Part shown: positions 34,140 through 45,270 of the stretch, piece after piece
Position numbering within the stretch: the stretch's first letter is position 1
Layout: each line of letters starts with the position of its first letter
Assembly (NCBI GenBank): GCA_025361705.1
Contig: JANYJW010000051.1
Coordinates: 1 to 64,000 of the forward strand
Source: Gemmatimonas sp.
Lineage (GTDB): Bacteria > Gemmatimonadota > Gemmatimonadetes > Gemmatimonadales > Gemmatimonadaceae
DNA length: 64,000 nt
Reading direction: 5' to 3'
Notes under the pieces: model-generated
The model's input: only the letters and a program-made list of their open reading frames with translations
What the model was told of the DNA's origin: nothing
Database searches by the model: none
Program-made: the position numbers and the translations under genes

Positions 34140-34556
34140 ATGCCCCGCTTTGCGATCCAGGATCGCGTCCGCTGGTCCGACTGCGACCCACTCGGCATCA
34201 TCCACTACTCCGCCTACCTGCGGCTCTTCGAAGTGGCGGAGCACGAGATGTTCCGTGCGTGCGGCCTGCCCTACGAAGTGCTGCGCAGGGCGGGCGGCGT
34301 GTGGCTGCCGCGCAAGGCGCTGCAGCTCGAGTTCCACTCACCGGCGGCGATGGACGAGCTCGTGCTCATCGAGGCATGGTTTGCGCGCATCGGCGACACG
34401 TCGCTCACGATGCAGTTCGAGGTGTATCGCGAGAGCGACCGTGCCCACCGGGCGTCGGGCACGCTGACCGTGGTCTGCGTGCAGAAAGACACGATGGGCA
34501 AGTATCCTGTGCCGGCGGACGTGAAGGAGAAGATCGGCCAGTTCACGGGGGCGTGA
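34140..34556 (+). CDS. Hot-dog acyl-CoA thioesterase (YbgC/FadM type)
   Basis: A 138-residue single hot-dog protein. The signature is RVRWSDCDPLGIIHYSAYL, with the acidic residue in DPLG aligning with the catalytic aspartate of 4-hydroxybenzoyl-CoA thioesterases, followed by RLFEVAEHEMFRACG. It hydrolyses acyl-CoA thioesters; chain specificity unknown. ATG at 34140 directly opens the domain; the longer frame starting at 34029 translates the preceding repeat and was rejected. Confidence 0.9.
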   Translation: MPRFAIQDRVRWSDCDPLGIIHYSAYLRLFEVAEHEMFRACGLPYEVLRRAGGVWLPRKALQLEFHSPAAMDELVLIEAWFARIGDTSLTMQFEVYRESDRAHRASGTLTVVCVQKDTMGKYPVPADVKEKIGQFTGA

Positions 34557-34596
34557 GGTGCCGGGAGACGGTAGACGATCAGCCCTTGGACTGCCG

Positions 34597-36039
34597 TCAG
34601 GCGTCCGCTGTCTGTTGTCCTGCCATTCCACCGGACGCCCCGATGGACTTCTGCACGCGCTGCAGGCCATCGTACGCCGCGTACTTGTACGCCTCGCTCA
34701 GTGACGGGAAGCTGAAGACGGCCTGGATGAAGTAGTCGATGGTGCCCTGATGGGCGAGCACGGCGCTGGCGATGTGGATGATCTCGCATGCGCCCTCACC
34801 CACAATGGTGGCGCCGAGCAGCCGCTGATCATCGCGTTGGAAGATGAGCTTCACGAAACCCGTGGTTTCCCCAAGCAGCTGGCCGCGCGCATTGTGCCGC
34901 AGGCTGGCCATGCCGATCTCGCACGACAGGCCGCGCGCGCGCGCTTCCTGCTCCGAGAGCCCGACGGTCGCGATCTCGGGAATGGTCCAGACGCCGTACG
35001 GGATGATGGCCGACACGGACTGCTTGTAGCGCAGGCCAAAGGCGTGGCACATCGCCACGCGCGCCTGTTCCATGGACGTCGATGCGCGCCCGGGCGCCCC
35101 GATGACATCGCCCGCTGCGTAGATGTGCGTGGTGCTTGTGCGGTACTTCTCGTCGACGGTGATGAAGCCGCGCGTGTTGGTGGCGACACCGGCGTTTTCG
35201 AGGCCGAGGCCGGACGTGGCGCCCTCGCGGCCAGCGCAATAGAGCACGCAGTCGGCCACGAGCGTCGTGCCGTCGGCGATGGTCACGTAGCCAAGACCAG
35301 CCTGGGCGTCGATGCGCGTCACCTGCGCATCGAGATGCACGTGGATGCCGAGGCGGCGCGTGAACTCCTGGCGCACGGCATCGCTCACCTCGGGCTCGAA
35401 CTGCGCAAGCAGCCGCGCCCGGGGATTGACGATGGTGACGATGGAGCCGAGTGCGGCGAAGATGCAGGCGTAGGTGGAGCCGATGGTGCCACCGCCGACG
35501 ACGATCAGCCGCTGGGGCACGCGGGGCATCGTCGGCACGTCGGTGCTGTCGATGACCACATGGCCGTCGAACGGCACATGCGCCGGGCGCCACGGATGCG
35601 TGCCGGTGGCGACGAGAAAGATGTCACCCGAGACACTGCGGGTGTCCTTGCCGTGCCGCGCCACCTCGATGGCCTGCGGCCCGGTGAAGCGGGCCGTGCC
35701 CTGCATCGTGACGATGTGGTGGCGGGCGAAATTCTCCTCGATGTCATGCCACGCCGACTCGATGACCTGGCGTTCGCGCTGCATGAAGTCGGCCACCGAC
35801 AAGTCGGGCTGCAGGTGGAACTCGACGCCGTACAGGCCCTTGCGTCGCAGGCCTGAGAGCACGAGCGCCGATTCGCGCAGTGTGGCGGCGGGAATGGTGC
35901 CCGTGTTGACGGCCGCGCCGCCCGGTTTGGGAGAGCGCTCGATGAGGCAGACCTTCTTGCCGAAGTACGCGGCTTGCGCCGCCCCCTTTTCTCCCGCGGG
36001 GCCGGCGCCTACGACCACGAGATCGAAGTGCTCGCTCAT
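34597..36039 (-). CDS. sthA: Soluble (Si-specific) NAD(P)+ transhydrogenase
   Basis: A 480-residue flavoprotein of the disulfide-reductase superfamily. The FAD site is VVVGAGPAGEKGA, the NAD(P) site VVGGGTIGSTYA, and FAD closure is IYAAGDVIGAPG. The usual redox CxxxxC is replaced by GGAAVNTGTIPA, so this is neither a lipoamide nor a mercuric reductase; absence of the disulfide with the GTIP motif is the hallmark of SthA. It transfers hydride between NADPH and NAD+. It diverges from ispH with 30 bases between starts. Confidence 0.9.
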   Translation of the reverse strand: MSEHFDLVVVGAGPAGEKGAAQAAYFGKKVCLIERSPKPGGAAVNTGTIPAATLRESALVLSGLRRKGLYGVEFHLQPDLSVADFMQRERQVIESAWHDIEENFARHHIVTMQGTARFTGPQAIEVARHGKDTRSVSGDIFLVATGTHPWRPAHVPFDGHVVIDSTDVPTMPRVPQRLIVVGGGTIGSTYACIFAALGSIVTIVNPRARLLAQFEPEVSDAVRQEFTRRLGIHVHLDAQVTRIDAQAGLGYVTIADGTTLVADCVLYCAGREGATSGLGLENAGVATNTRGFITVDEKYRTSTTHIYAAGDVIGAPGRASTSMEQARVAMCHAFGLRYKQSVSAIIPYGVWTIPEIATVGLSEQEARARGLSCEIGMASLRHNARGQLLGETTGFVKLIFQRDDQRLLGATIVGEGACEIIHIASAVLAHQGTIDYFIQAVFSFPSLSEAYKYAAYDGLQRVQKSIGASGGMAGQQTADA

Positions 36040-36069
36040 CCCCTAGACTCTATCCCCACGAACCACCGG

Positions 36070-37299
36070 ATGTCCACTAGATTTCCCCAGATGGCTCCCC
36101 CTGAATCGACCTATTTCCGCAAGGGATTTGGCCTCAAGCAGGATGTCGAGGCGACGCTGTCGGCCGACTATGCCGGCCAGATCGTCGACCTCCTGCGTGC
36201 GCACGACTATCGCCTGACGGCCGACGGCGTCACGGTGCTGCTCGCCCGGGAGTTCGGCTTCTGCTATGGCGTGGAGCGGGCGGTCGAGTACGCCTACCAG
36301 ACGCGCCACAAGTTTCCGGCCCGCCGTGTCTTTCTCGTCGGCGAGATCATCCACAACCCGCACGTCAACGCGCGACTGCGCGACATGGGCATCGAAATCC
36401 TGATGCCCGTCGACGGTGTCTTCGACTACTCGGTGATCTCGGCCGATGACGTGGTGATCCTCCCTGCCTTTGGCGTGAGCATCACCGATTTCCAGACGCT
36501 GCGCGGCAAGGGGTGCGTGGTGGTGGACACGACGTGCGGATCGGTGCTCAACGTGTGGAAGCGCGTGGAGGCGTACGCGCGCGACGGGTACACAGCGCTC
36601 ATTCACGGCAAGTACTACCACGAGGAGACGCGCGCCACGGTGTCGCAGGTGGAGAAGTTTCCGGGCGGCACGTGCCTCGTCGTGCGTACGATGGACGAGG
36701 CGCACGACGTCACGGAGTACATCGCGGGGCGCGGCGACCGCACGGCGTTTCTCGCCAAGTACGCCAAGGCGGCCAGCGCGCACTTCGATCCCGACGTGCA
36801 CCTGGCACGCATAGGCGTGGCCAACCAGACGACGATGCTGGCGCGCGAGTCGCTGGCCATCGGCGACGTGGTGGGCACGGCGATGGCGGCCGCGAAGGGC
36901 GACGACTACCGACGGGAGAACTTCCGCACGTTCGACACGATCTGCAGCGCCACCCAGGACCGGCAGGATGCGGTGAACGCCCTGCTGCTGGATCCGCCCG
37001 ACGTGATGCTTGTGGTGGGTGGCTATAACTCGAGCAACACGCTCTCGCTGGCGGCGATGTGCGCCGAGCGGGTGCGGACGTTCCATGTGGAGGACGCGCT
37101 GTGCATCGACCCGGCGCGCGGGACGATTCGGGCGCGCAATCCCGTGACGGGCGTCGAGGGCGAAACGGCGGGCTGGCTGGGGAGTGGCCCGGTGCGTGTT
37201 GGGCTCACGGCAGGGGCAAGCACGCCCAACAACAAGATCGGCGATGCCATTGCGCGCGTCTTCGCGACGCGCGGCGTCGATCTGCTGGCGTTGCCGTAG
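36070..37299 (+). CDS. ispH: 4-hydroxy-3-methylbut-2-enyl diphosphate reductase (long form)
   Basis: A 409-residue IspH. The three iron-sulfur cysteines are visible: C65 (EFGFCYGVERAV), C156 (DTTCGSVL) and C292 (DTICSATQDRQ). The C-terminal VVGGYNSSNTLSLA is conserved. It reduces HMBPP to IPP and DMAPP, the last MEP-pathway step. It is about 90 residues longer than the E. coli enzyme owing to an N-terminal extension and internal segments, as in the cyanobacterial-type long form. ATG at 36070 or 36091. Followed after 4 bases by the epimerase-like gene. Confidence 0.95.
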   Translation: MSTRFPQMAPPESTYFRKGFGLKQDVEATLSADYAGQIVDLLRAHDYRLTADGVTVLLAREFGFCYGVERAVEYAYQTRHKFPARRVFLVGEIIHNPHVNARLRDMGIEILMPVDGVFDYSVISADDVVILPAFGVSITDFQTLRGKGCVVVDTTCGSVLNVWKRVEAYARDGYTALIHGKYYHEETRATVSQVEKFPGGTCLVVRTMDEAHDVTEYIAGRGDRTAFLAKYAKAASAHFDPDVHLARIGVANQTTMLARESLAIGDVVGTAMAAAKGDDYRRENFRTFDTICSATQDRQDAVNALLLDPPDVMLVVGGYNSSNTLSLAAMCAERVRTFHVEDALCIDPARGTIRARNPVTGVEGETAGWLGSGPVRVGLTAGASTPNNKIGDAIARVFATRGVDLLALP

Positions 37300-37303
37300 C
37301 CCG

Positions 37304-38320
37304 GTGGCCAGCGCCGCGCCTGCTCCCACGTTTGGCAGCGTCGAGCTGCGCGGTGGCAACGCGCGCGTGGTGCTCGTGCCGGCGCTTGGCGGCAAAGTTG
37401 CCGAGCTCTGGTTTGGCGAGCGGCAGTGGCTGTGGCACAATCCGCAACTGCCGTACCGCCTGCCCGTGGCTGGCGCGTCGTACGTGCTCACCGCCGACAG
37501 CGGCGGCTATGACGAGTGCTTTCCCACCGTTGGCGCGTGTACGCTGCCGTCGATCGTGCGCGGTCTGGGCGGGCGCGTGCTGCCCGACCACGGGGAGTTG
37601 TGGTCGCAGCAGCCGACCATGGCGCTCACCACCGATGTCGACGGACACCGTGCGCTCCTCACGTGGCAAGGCGAGCAGCTGCCGTACCGGTTTGAGCGCT
37701 CGCTGCTGGTGACACCGGCGGGTGAGGTGCGCTGCGAATACGCGGTCATCAATCTGGGCGAGCACAAGCTGCCGTTCCTCTGGTCGGCGCATCCGTTGCT
37801 GCCGCTGACGGGCGCGACGCGGCTGGAGCTGCCTGAGGGAGCGCGGGTGCGCGTCTGGGCGCAGGACGGCGTGGACCTCGGCGGCGAGGGGGCCGAGCAC
37901 CGGTGGCCGCGCGCGCGGTGCGGCGGGCAGCTGCTCGATCTGTCGGCGCCGGCGCGGGCGTGGAAGAAGCCGTTTGCGTGCAAGCTGTTTGTCGACCTGC
38001 CAGTCGGCGAGCAGGCGGTGCGCGTCATCGAGGGCGCCGACGCGCTCACGGCGCAGTTCGACGCGCTCGATGTACCGCACGTCGGCCTCTGGATCAACAA
38101 CGGCAAGTGGAACCCGCTGCCGCGCAGGTCCATCTTGCCGTGGCGGAAGCCGGCACCCTATCACAACCTCGCGTTCGAGCCGGCCATCGGCGCTCCCGAC
38201 ACGCTCAGCGATGCGTTGGGCGCGTGGGAGGCGGCCGCGTGGATGGAGCCGGGCGAGACGCGCCATTGGACGGTGACGTGGACCGGCGGCGCCGCTCCCG
38301 AGAGTCCCCCGGCGCGGTAG
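37304..38320 (+). CDS. Aldose 1-epimerase-like (galactose mutarotase-like) protein
   Basis: A 338-residue protein with the galactose mutarotase beta-sandwich pattern: GGKVAELWF near the N-terminus, GGYDECFPTVG, LPDHGELW with a probable active-site His, LWSAHPLLPL with the second His, and GLWINNGKW. These resemble uncharacterised epimerase-superfamily members rather than GalM itself. It may interconvert sugar anomers. GTG start at 37304, four bases after the ispH stop, implies co-transcription with ispH. Confidence 0.75.
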   Translation: MASAAPAPTFGSVELRGGNARVVLVPALGGKVAELWFGERQWLWHNPQLPYRLPVAGASYVLTADSGGYDECFPTVGACTLPSIVRGLGGRVLPDHGELWSQQPTMALTTDVDGHRALLTWQGEQLPYRFERSLLVTPAGEVRCEYAVINLGEHKLPFLWSAHPLLPLTGATRLELPEGARVRVWAQDGVDLGGEGAEHRWPRARCGGQLLDLSAPARAWKKPFACKLFVDLPVGEQAVRVIEGADALTAQFDALDVPHVGLWINNGKWNPLPRRSILPWRKPAPYHNLAFEPAIGAPDTLSDALGAWEAAAWMEPGETRHWTVTWTGGAAPESPPAR

Positions 38321-38403
38321 TTTAGAGGGCGGCGGGACGCGCGCGTGCCGCGCATTGCGTGTCGTTGGCCGCCGCACATCCCTTTCCATCACGTCGCGAC
38401 TTC

Positions 38404-39141
38404 ATGCTCTCCTGGCTAGCCGACCCGAATGCGTGGATCGGGCTCCTGACGCTGACTGCGCTCGAGCTCGTCCTCGGCATCGACAACATCATCTTCATCG
38501 CCGTCCTTGCCGCCAAGCTGCCCAAGGGCGAGCAGGCCAAGGCGCGCCGGCTGGGACTCATCGGAGCGCTGTTCACGCGCATCGCGTTCCTGCTGAGCAT
38601 CACATGGATCATGGGGCTCACGGGCAACCTGTTCAGCCTGATGGGGCGCGCGATCAGCGGGCGCGACCTGATCCTGATCGTCGGCGGCGTTTTCCTGATT
38701 GGCAAGGCGACCAATGAGATCCACGCCAAGCTCGAGGGCGATGAGCACGTGCGCGCCGTCAAGGCCAAGGCCGTGCTGCTGGCCGTGGTGGCGCAGATCA
38801 TGGTGATCGACATTGTCTTCTCGGTGGACTCGGTGATCACGGCCGTGGGCATGGTGCCGCAGGTCAGCATCATGATTGCGGCCAATGTGGTGGCGCTGCT
38901 GGTGATGCTCTGGGCCTCGACGCCGATTGCGGAGTTCGTCGAGCGGCATCCCACCATCAAGGTGCTGGCACTCGCGTTTCTGGTGATGATTGGCGGCAAC
39001 CTGATTGTCGAAGGGTTCGGCTATCAGGTGCCCAAGGGGTACACGTACTTCGCGATGGCGTTCTCGGTGGCCGTGGAGTTTGTCAACATCAAGGTGCGGG
39101 CGCGTTCGTCGGCGGTGAAGCTGCACGAGAACCTGCCATGA
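38404..39141 (+). CDS. TerC-family integral membrane protein
   Basis: A 245-residue membrane protein with about seven hydrophobic helices. The first contains ELVLGIDNIIFIAVLAAKLP, the TerC hallmark with acidic residues inside the helix, and a second copy follows as IDIVFSVDSVITAVGM. The family exports manganese or other metals and is linked to tellurite resistance; in some bacteria it supplies metal to secreted enzymes. ATG at 38404 begins immediately before the first helix and is preferred to GTG at 38359. Overlaps the cupin gene by four bases (ATGA). Confidence 0.92.
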   Translation: MLSWLADPNAWIGLLTLTALELVLGIDNIIFIAVLAAKLPKGEQAKARRLGLIGALFTRIAFLLSITWIMGLTGNLFSLMGRAISGRDLILIVGGVFLIGKATNEIHAKLEGDEHVRAVKAKAVLLAVVAQIMVIDIVFSVDSVITAVGMVPQVSIMIAANVVALLVMLWASTPIAEFVERHPTIKVLALAFLVMIGGNLIVEGFGYQVPKGYTYFAMAFSVAVEFVNIKVRARSSAVKLHENLP

Positions 39142-39623
39142 GCGACCGCGCTGACGTGCTCGTGCGCGACTTGCAGCTCGCCCCGCATCCCGAGGGTGGC
39201 TTCTATCGGGAGCTGTTCCGGTCGCGCCGGATGGTGCGCACGGACGACGGCCGCTCCGAGCGGTGGGCCGCCACCACCATCTACTACCTGCTGCGCGGCA
39301 GCGACACCAACCGCTGGCACCGCGTGGCGTCGGACGAAGTGTGGCACTGGTACGAAGGCGCACCCATCGAGCTGCACCTGCTCGATGCGCACCTGTCGCG
39401 CTCGCGCATGGAAGTGCTGGGCCCCGTCGGTGCGTCGAGCGCACCCGTGCGCGTGGTGCCCGCCGGTTGCTGGCAGGCGGTGCGCTGCACGGGGGAGTAC
39501 ACGCTGGCCGGATGCACGGTGGCGCCGGGGTTCGAGTTCTCGGACTTCCGGCTGCTGCGTGATGTGCCGGACCAGGCGGCGCGGCTTGCGCAGTCGTTTC
39601 CTGAACTTTCGTCGTTTCTCTGA
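39138..39623 (+). CDS. Cupin (DUF985/YML079-like) protein
   Basis: A 161-residue single-domain cupin: LAPHPEGGFYRELFRS, the metal-site strand with TNRWHRVASDEVWHWYEG, and VVPAGCWQAV. Proteins of this family are small beta-barrel cupins of unknown substrate, possibly sugar epimerases. Histidines for a metal site are present. Coupled to the TerC gene by an ATGA overlap, so a metal-related role is conceivable but unproven. Confidence 0.85.
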   Translation: MSDRADVLVRDLQLAPHPEGGFYRELFRSRRMVRTDDGRSERWAATTIYYLLRGSDTNRWHRVASDEVWHWYEGAPIELHLLDAHLSRSRMEVLGPVGASSAPVRVVPAGCWQAVRCTGEYTLAGCTVAPGFEFSDFRLLRDVPDQAARLAQSFPELSSFL

Positions 39624-39656
39624 GCCTGGGCGGCCCGCGGGCCGCAGGAGGTCTTG

Positions 39657-41734
<2,078 letters not shown>

Positions 41735-41735
<1 letters not shown>

Positions 41736-42934
41736 TGCGGGTGCCCACTCCACTGCTGGACGAGACGCACGACCCCTCCTGCGTCTCGTGGGTCGAGTCG
41801 GCGAATGCGTCCGACACGGACTTTCCGCTGGTCAACCTGCCGTTCGGGGTCTTTCGGCACGACTACGAGGAACGGCCGCGCGTCGGCATCGCGATTGGCG
41901 ACCGCGTGCTCGATTGCCTGGCCGCCATGCGCGCGGGGCTCTTTGGCGCGCTCGACCCAGCCGTGCGTGACGCGCTGGCGTCGTGGACGCTCACGCCGCT
42001 GATGGCGCTGGGGCGCGGTGACGCGCGTGACGCGCGGCGTGTCGTGCATCGCCTGCTGCGCGCCGACACGACTGAGGGGGCACGGGCACGGGAGCTGGCC
42101 GCAGACATTCTGGCGTCACCCGACGCCATCGGCATGCGCGTGCCAGCCGAGATTGGGGACTTTACGCAGTTCGATGGGTCGGGGGCCTCCGCATCGATGC
42201 CGGTGGGCGCCAACGGCCGCGCATCGAGCATCGTGGCCAATGGCACACCGGTGCGTCGTCCACGCGGGCACGCGGTGTCGGGCGCCGAGGGCGTGCCGCA
42301 GGTGGTGCCTGGCGAGGGCGTCACCTTTGCATTCGCGGTGGGGGCGTATGTGGCGCACGGCACGCGGCAGGGTGATGTGGTCGCGCTGTCGCGTGCGGAG
42401 GACTTTCTCTTCGGCCTCTGTCTCGTGACCGACTGGTCGGCGCGCGACCCGCTCGGGCCATCGCGGTCCCGAAGCTTCGCGACGACCGCCTCGCCGTGGG
42501 TGGTGACGCTCGATGCGCTCGAGCCGTTCCGCACCCCCGCGTTCGCGAGGCCCATCGGCGACCAGGCACTGCTGCCGTACCTCAGCGCTGCCGGCGACCG
42601 TGCGCGCGGCGGGCTCGGCATTGCGCTCGAGGCCTGGCTGGGCACGGCGGCGATGCGCGAGCAGGGCCTGCCGCCTCAGCGGGTGCGTCAGGGCGACCTT
42701 GGAACTATGCCCTGGACGTTTGCGCAGATGCTCGCGTACCAGGCGAGCAACGGCTGCCGCGTGCGGCCGGGCGACCTGATAGCGAGCCGCATGGCGTCGG
42801 GGGCGACGCACGGGACCGACGTGTTGCTGCACGATGGTGACGAGGTGACACTGCGCGCGTGGTGTGCGCGCGACGGGTTTCGGCGCATCGGGTTCGGCGA
42901 GTGCCGCGGTGCGCTGCTGCCGGCGCTTGCGTAA
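41735..42934 (+). CDS. Fumarylacetoacetase homologue lacking metal ligands
   Basis: A 399-residue protein with the full FAH layout: N-terminal domain LPFGVFRHDYEERPRVG, then GRASSIVANGTPVRRPRG, DWSARD, FATTASPWVV, NGCRVRPGDLIAS and FGECRGALLPAL. Compared with the mammalian enzyme as I recall it, metal ligand D126 aligns with Q145, E199 with G195, E201 with T197, and K253 with R246. H133 lies in a segment that is missing (about 18 residues shortened after GDFTQF). Only the DWSARD aspartate survives. It may be a non-catalytic or repurposed relative. No homogentisate or tyrosine pathway gene is nearby. Starts inside the S9 peptidase stop. Confidence 0.8.
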
Positions 42935-42986
42935 TGGTGCGGCACGACACGGAATTGACCAACGAACTTCTCGCGGGAGTCGGCAG

Positions 42987-43898
42987 ATGATCGGACGCAG
43001 CGTAATGATCAGCGTGTTCAGCGTGGCCGCGCCGCTGGCCGAAGTGCTGGCGCAGGGGCGTCCGTCCACCGACGTGTGGATGGTGTCGCTCGAGGGGCAC
43101 GGCGTGCCGCGTGTGGGGCGCGCGGAAAACCTCACACACCGCGTGGGCTACGACAACCAGCCGGCATTCACGCTGGACGGCACCGCCATCCTGTACACCG
43201 TCATCGAGGGCAACGGGCCATCCGACATTTGGCGCCTCGATCTCGCCACGAAGGAACGGGCGAACGTCACGCGCACCCCCGTGGAGAGCGAGTACTCGGC
43301 GACGCCGATGCCCGACGGCGCGCATTTCTCGAGTGTGCGGGTGGAAGCTGACAGCACCCAGCGCCTGTGGCGATTTGCGCTGCGGGGTGCCGAGGCGCCG
43401 GCGCTGCTGCTCGAGGGCATCAAGCCTGTGGGCTACCACGTCTGGGCCAGCGACGCGATGCTCGCGCTGTACGTGCTGGGCGCGCCACTCGGCACGCCAA
43501 ATGGTCCGCCGGCCACGCTGCAGTTGGCCGACGTGCGCATCGGCACCGGTACGGTGATGGCGCGCGATATCGGACGGGCGCTGCAGAAGATCCCGGGGCG
43601 TTCGGCCATCAGCTACCTGCAGAACGGCAGCACCGGCGGCTGGATTACGGCGCTCGACCTGCGCACCGGCGAGTCGACGCCGATTGCCAAGGCCCCCGAC
43701 CGGTCGGACTACCATGTGTGGACGCGCGACGGCGTGCTCTTGGCTGGCAGCGGCTCGCGCATCCTCGCCTGGGTGGACGGTCGATGGGATGTGGTGGCCG
43801 ACCTCGCCGTCGACGGCGTGCGCAACATCTCGCGCTTGGCGATCAGTCCGAAGGGCGATCGGCTGGCATTCGTGGCGGAGGACCGTGCCGCCCCCTGA
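42987..43898 (+). CDS. Exported TolB-like beta-propeller protein
   Basis: A 303-residue secreted protein. The signal peptide (VMISVFSVAAPLAEVLAQ) precedes repeated propeller blades with GYDNQPAFTLDGTAILYT, SEYSATPMPDGAHFSSV and ISRLAISPKGDRLAFVAE, the PD40/TolB-type pattern. No enzymatic domain; likely a binding scaffold. GGGAG lies 8 bases before ATG 42987. The last 14 bases overlap the methyltransferase gene. Confidence 0.75.
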   Translation: MIGRSVMISVFSVAAPLAEVLAQGRPSTDVWMVSLEGHGVPRVGRAENLTHRVGYDNQPAFTLDGTAILYTVIEGNGPSDIWRLDLATKERANVTRTPVESEYSATPMPDGAHFSSVRVEADSTQRLWRFALRGAEAPALLLEGIKPVGYHVWASDAMLALYVLGAPLGTPNGPPATLQLADVRIGTGTVMARDIGRALQKIPGRSAISYLQNGSTGGWITALDLRTGESTPIAKAPDRSDYHVWTRDGVLLAGSGSRILAWVDGRWDVVADLAVDGVRNISRLAISPKGDRLAFVAEDRAAP

Positions 43899-44652
43899 CG
43901 CCGGCGCGCGCGCCTTCGCTGACCACTTCTCGTCACAGGCGCCGGGCTACGCCAAGTACCGTCCGCGCTATCCAACGGCGCTGTTTCACTACCTCGCGCT
44001 GCACGCGCCCGGCACGGCGCTGGCGTGGGACTGCGGCACCGGCAACGGGCAGGCGGCGGTCGGACTTGCCGAGCGGTTCTTCCAGGTGTTGGCCACCGAT
44101 CCGAGTGCCGCGCAGATCGCGAGTGCGCGACCGCATCCGCGCGTGGAGTATCGCGTGGCGGGGTTCGACACGGGCCTCGCACCGGCCAGTGCGCAGTTGG
44201 TCACCGTGGCCCAAGCGCTGCACTGGATGGACGTCGACGCCCTGGTGCGCGAGGCGCGCCGTATCCTGCAGCCCGGTGGCGTGCTCGCCGCCTGGTGCTA
44301 TTCGCTCTGCCGCATCGAAGCGCCCATCGATGAACTGGTGGAGTTCTTCTACCGCGTGACGGTCGGGGCGTACTGGCCGCCCGAACGGCGGCTCGTGGAA
44401 GACGGCTACCGGACGGTGGCGCTGCCTATCGACGAGCTCATGGTGCCGCCCTTCGACATCGTCACCGAGATGACGCTCCCCCAGTTTCTGGGCTATGTCG
44501 AGACGTGGTCGGCGGTGCAGCGCTGTCTTGCCGCGCGCGGCCGGGACTCCCTGGACGCCTTCGCCCGGTCGATCGGGGAGCGCTGGGGGGCGCCGTCGAT
44601 CTCCCGGCGGGTGACCTTTCCCCTACATACCCGGGTTGGGGAGTTGCGCTAG
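43885..44652 (+). CDS. Class I SAM-dependent methyltransferase
   Basis: A 255-residue methyltransferase of the Methyltransf_11 type: SAM motif I LAWDCGTGNGQAAVGLAERF, acidic VLATDPSAAQI, VAQALHWMD and LQPGGVLAAWCYS. The family includes enzymes similar to trans-aconitate methyltransferase; substrate here unknown. GTG at 43885 lies inside the preceding gene's last codons, implying coupling. No membrane segment. Confidence 0.85.
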   Translation: MPPPDAGARAFADHFSSQAPGYAKYRPRYPTALFHYLALHAPGTALAWDCGTGNGQAAVGLAERFFQVLATDPSAAQIASARPHPRVEYRVAGFDTGLAPASAQLVTVAQALHWMDVDALVREARRILQPGGVLAAWCYSLCRIEAPIDELVEFFYRVTVGAYWPPERRLVEDGYRTVALPIDELMVPPFDIVTEMTLPQFLGYVETWSAVQRCLAARGRDSLDAFARSIGERWGAPSISRRVTFPLHTRVGELR

Positions 44653-44721
44653 GGCGCTTGTTTCGCGGCGGTGACGCAGACAATTGTTCACTGTCCCACC
44701 TCCCCCGGATCAAAACGCTCC

Positions 44722-45204
44722 ATGCCGAACACCACGCGTACCCCGTCCAAGGCCGCCGTCGCGCTCGCCCTGCACGAACCACCGGCACTGCAGTGCGCGG
44801 CCGACGGCCTTTACCGCGCTGCCGCCGAGTGCTGCAGGCAGCAGGCGCGGATTTCGAGCGTCCTGGACCTCCACTGTGCTCAAGAGGAATTGGAGGCGGT
44901 CATCGAGGCTTCGGTGCTGAGCGTCAAGACGCTGGCTGACGCAGGCGCGCGGTATTCGGCGCTCGGCTCCGAGTCGCACGACGGGCTCGGCGAGGCCTGC
45001 TGGCACGCGGCCAACACGCTCTGGCATGCGAGCCGCGAATACGCACGCCGGCACCAGTCGTGCAACGTGAAGTCGGCCAAGATGAGCCGGCACTCCGCCA
45101 CGCAGCTTGGCGAACTGGCCATCGAGTACGAACTCAAGGCATCGGCGGTGCTGGCGTTGCGCTATGCCGTGGAGCTGTACCACAAGGCGCGTCCCGAGGC
45201 GTAA
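44722..45204 (+). CDS. Unrecognised helical protein
   Basis: A 160-residue protein with no family I recognise. It is mostly helical, with alanine-rich amphipathic stretches (LGELAIEYELKASAVLALRYA), and has five Cys residues, two of them in AECCRQQ. No signal peptide. ATG at 44722 follows a GATCAAAACGCTCC leader without a clear ribosome site; an upstream GTG in frame at 44671 is possible. It converges on the ABC-F gene across a terminator-like hairpin (45230-45256). Confidence 0.65.
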   Translation: MPNTTRTPSKAAVALALHEPPALQCAADGLYRAAAECCRQQARISSVLDLHCAQEELEAVIEASVLSVKTLADAGARYSALGSESHDGLGEACWHAANTLWHASREYARRHQSCNVKSAKMSRHSATQLGELAIEYELKASAVLALRYAVELYHKARPEA

Positions 45205-45229
45205 CCTCCGGATGGCCGCTGCACCCCGC

Positions 45230-45256
45230 GCCTCGCTCGCACCCGTCGAGCGGGGC
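45230..45256. terminator. Bidirectional terminator-like hairpin
   Basis: GCCTCGCTCG (45230-45239) pairs with 45247-45256 (one T-G wobble) around a 7-base loop, between the convergent ends of the helical-protein gene and the ABC-F gene. Confidence 0.6.
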
Positions 45257-45270
45257 GCAATCGTTGCAGG

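Noticed and set aside
34597-36039. Dihydrolipoamide dehydrogenase or mercuric reductase
   Set aside because: The redox CxxxxC is absent (GGAAVNTGTIPA), which fits soluble transhydrogenase.
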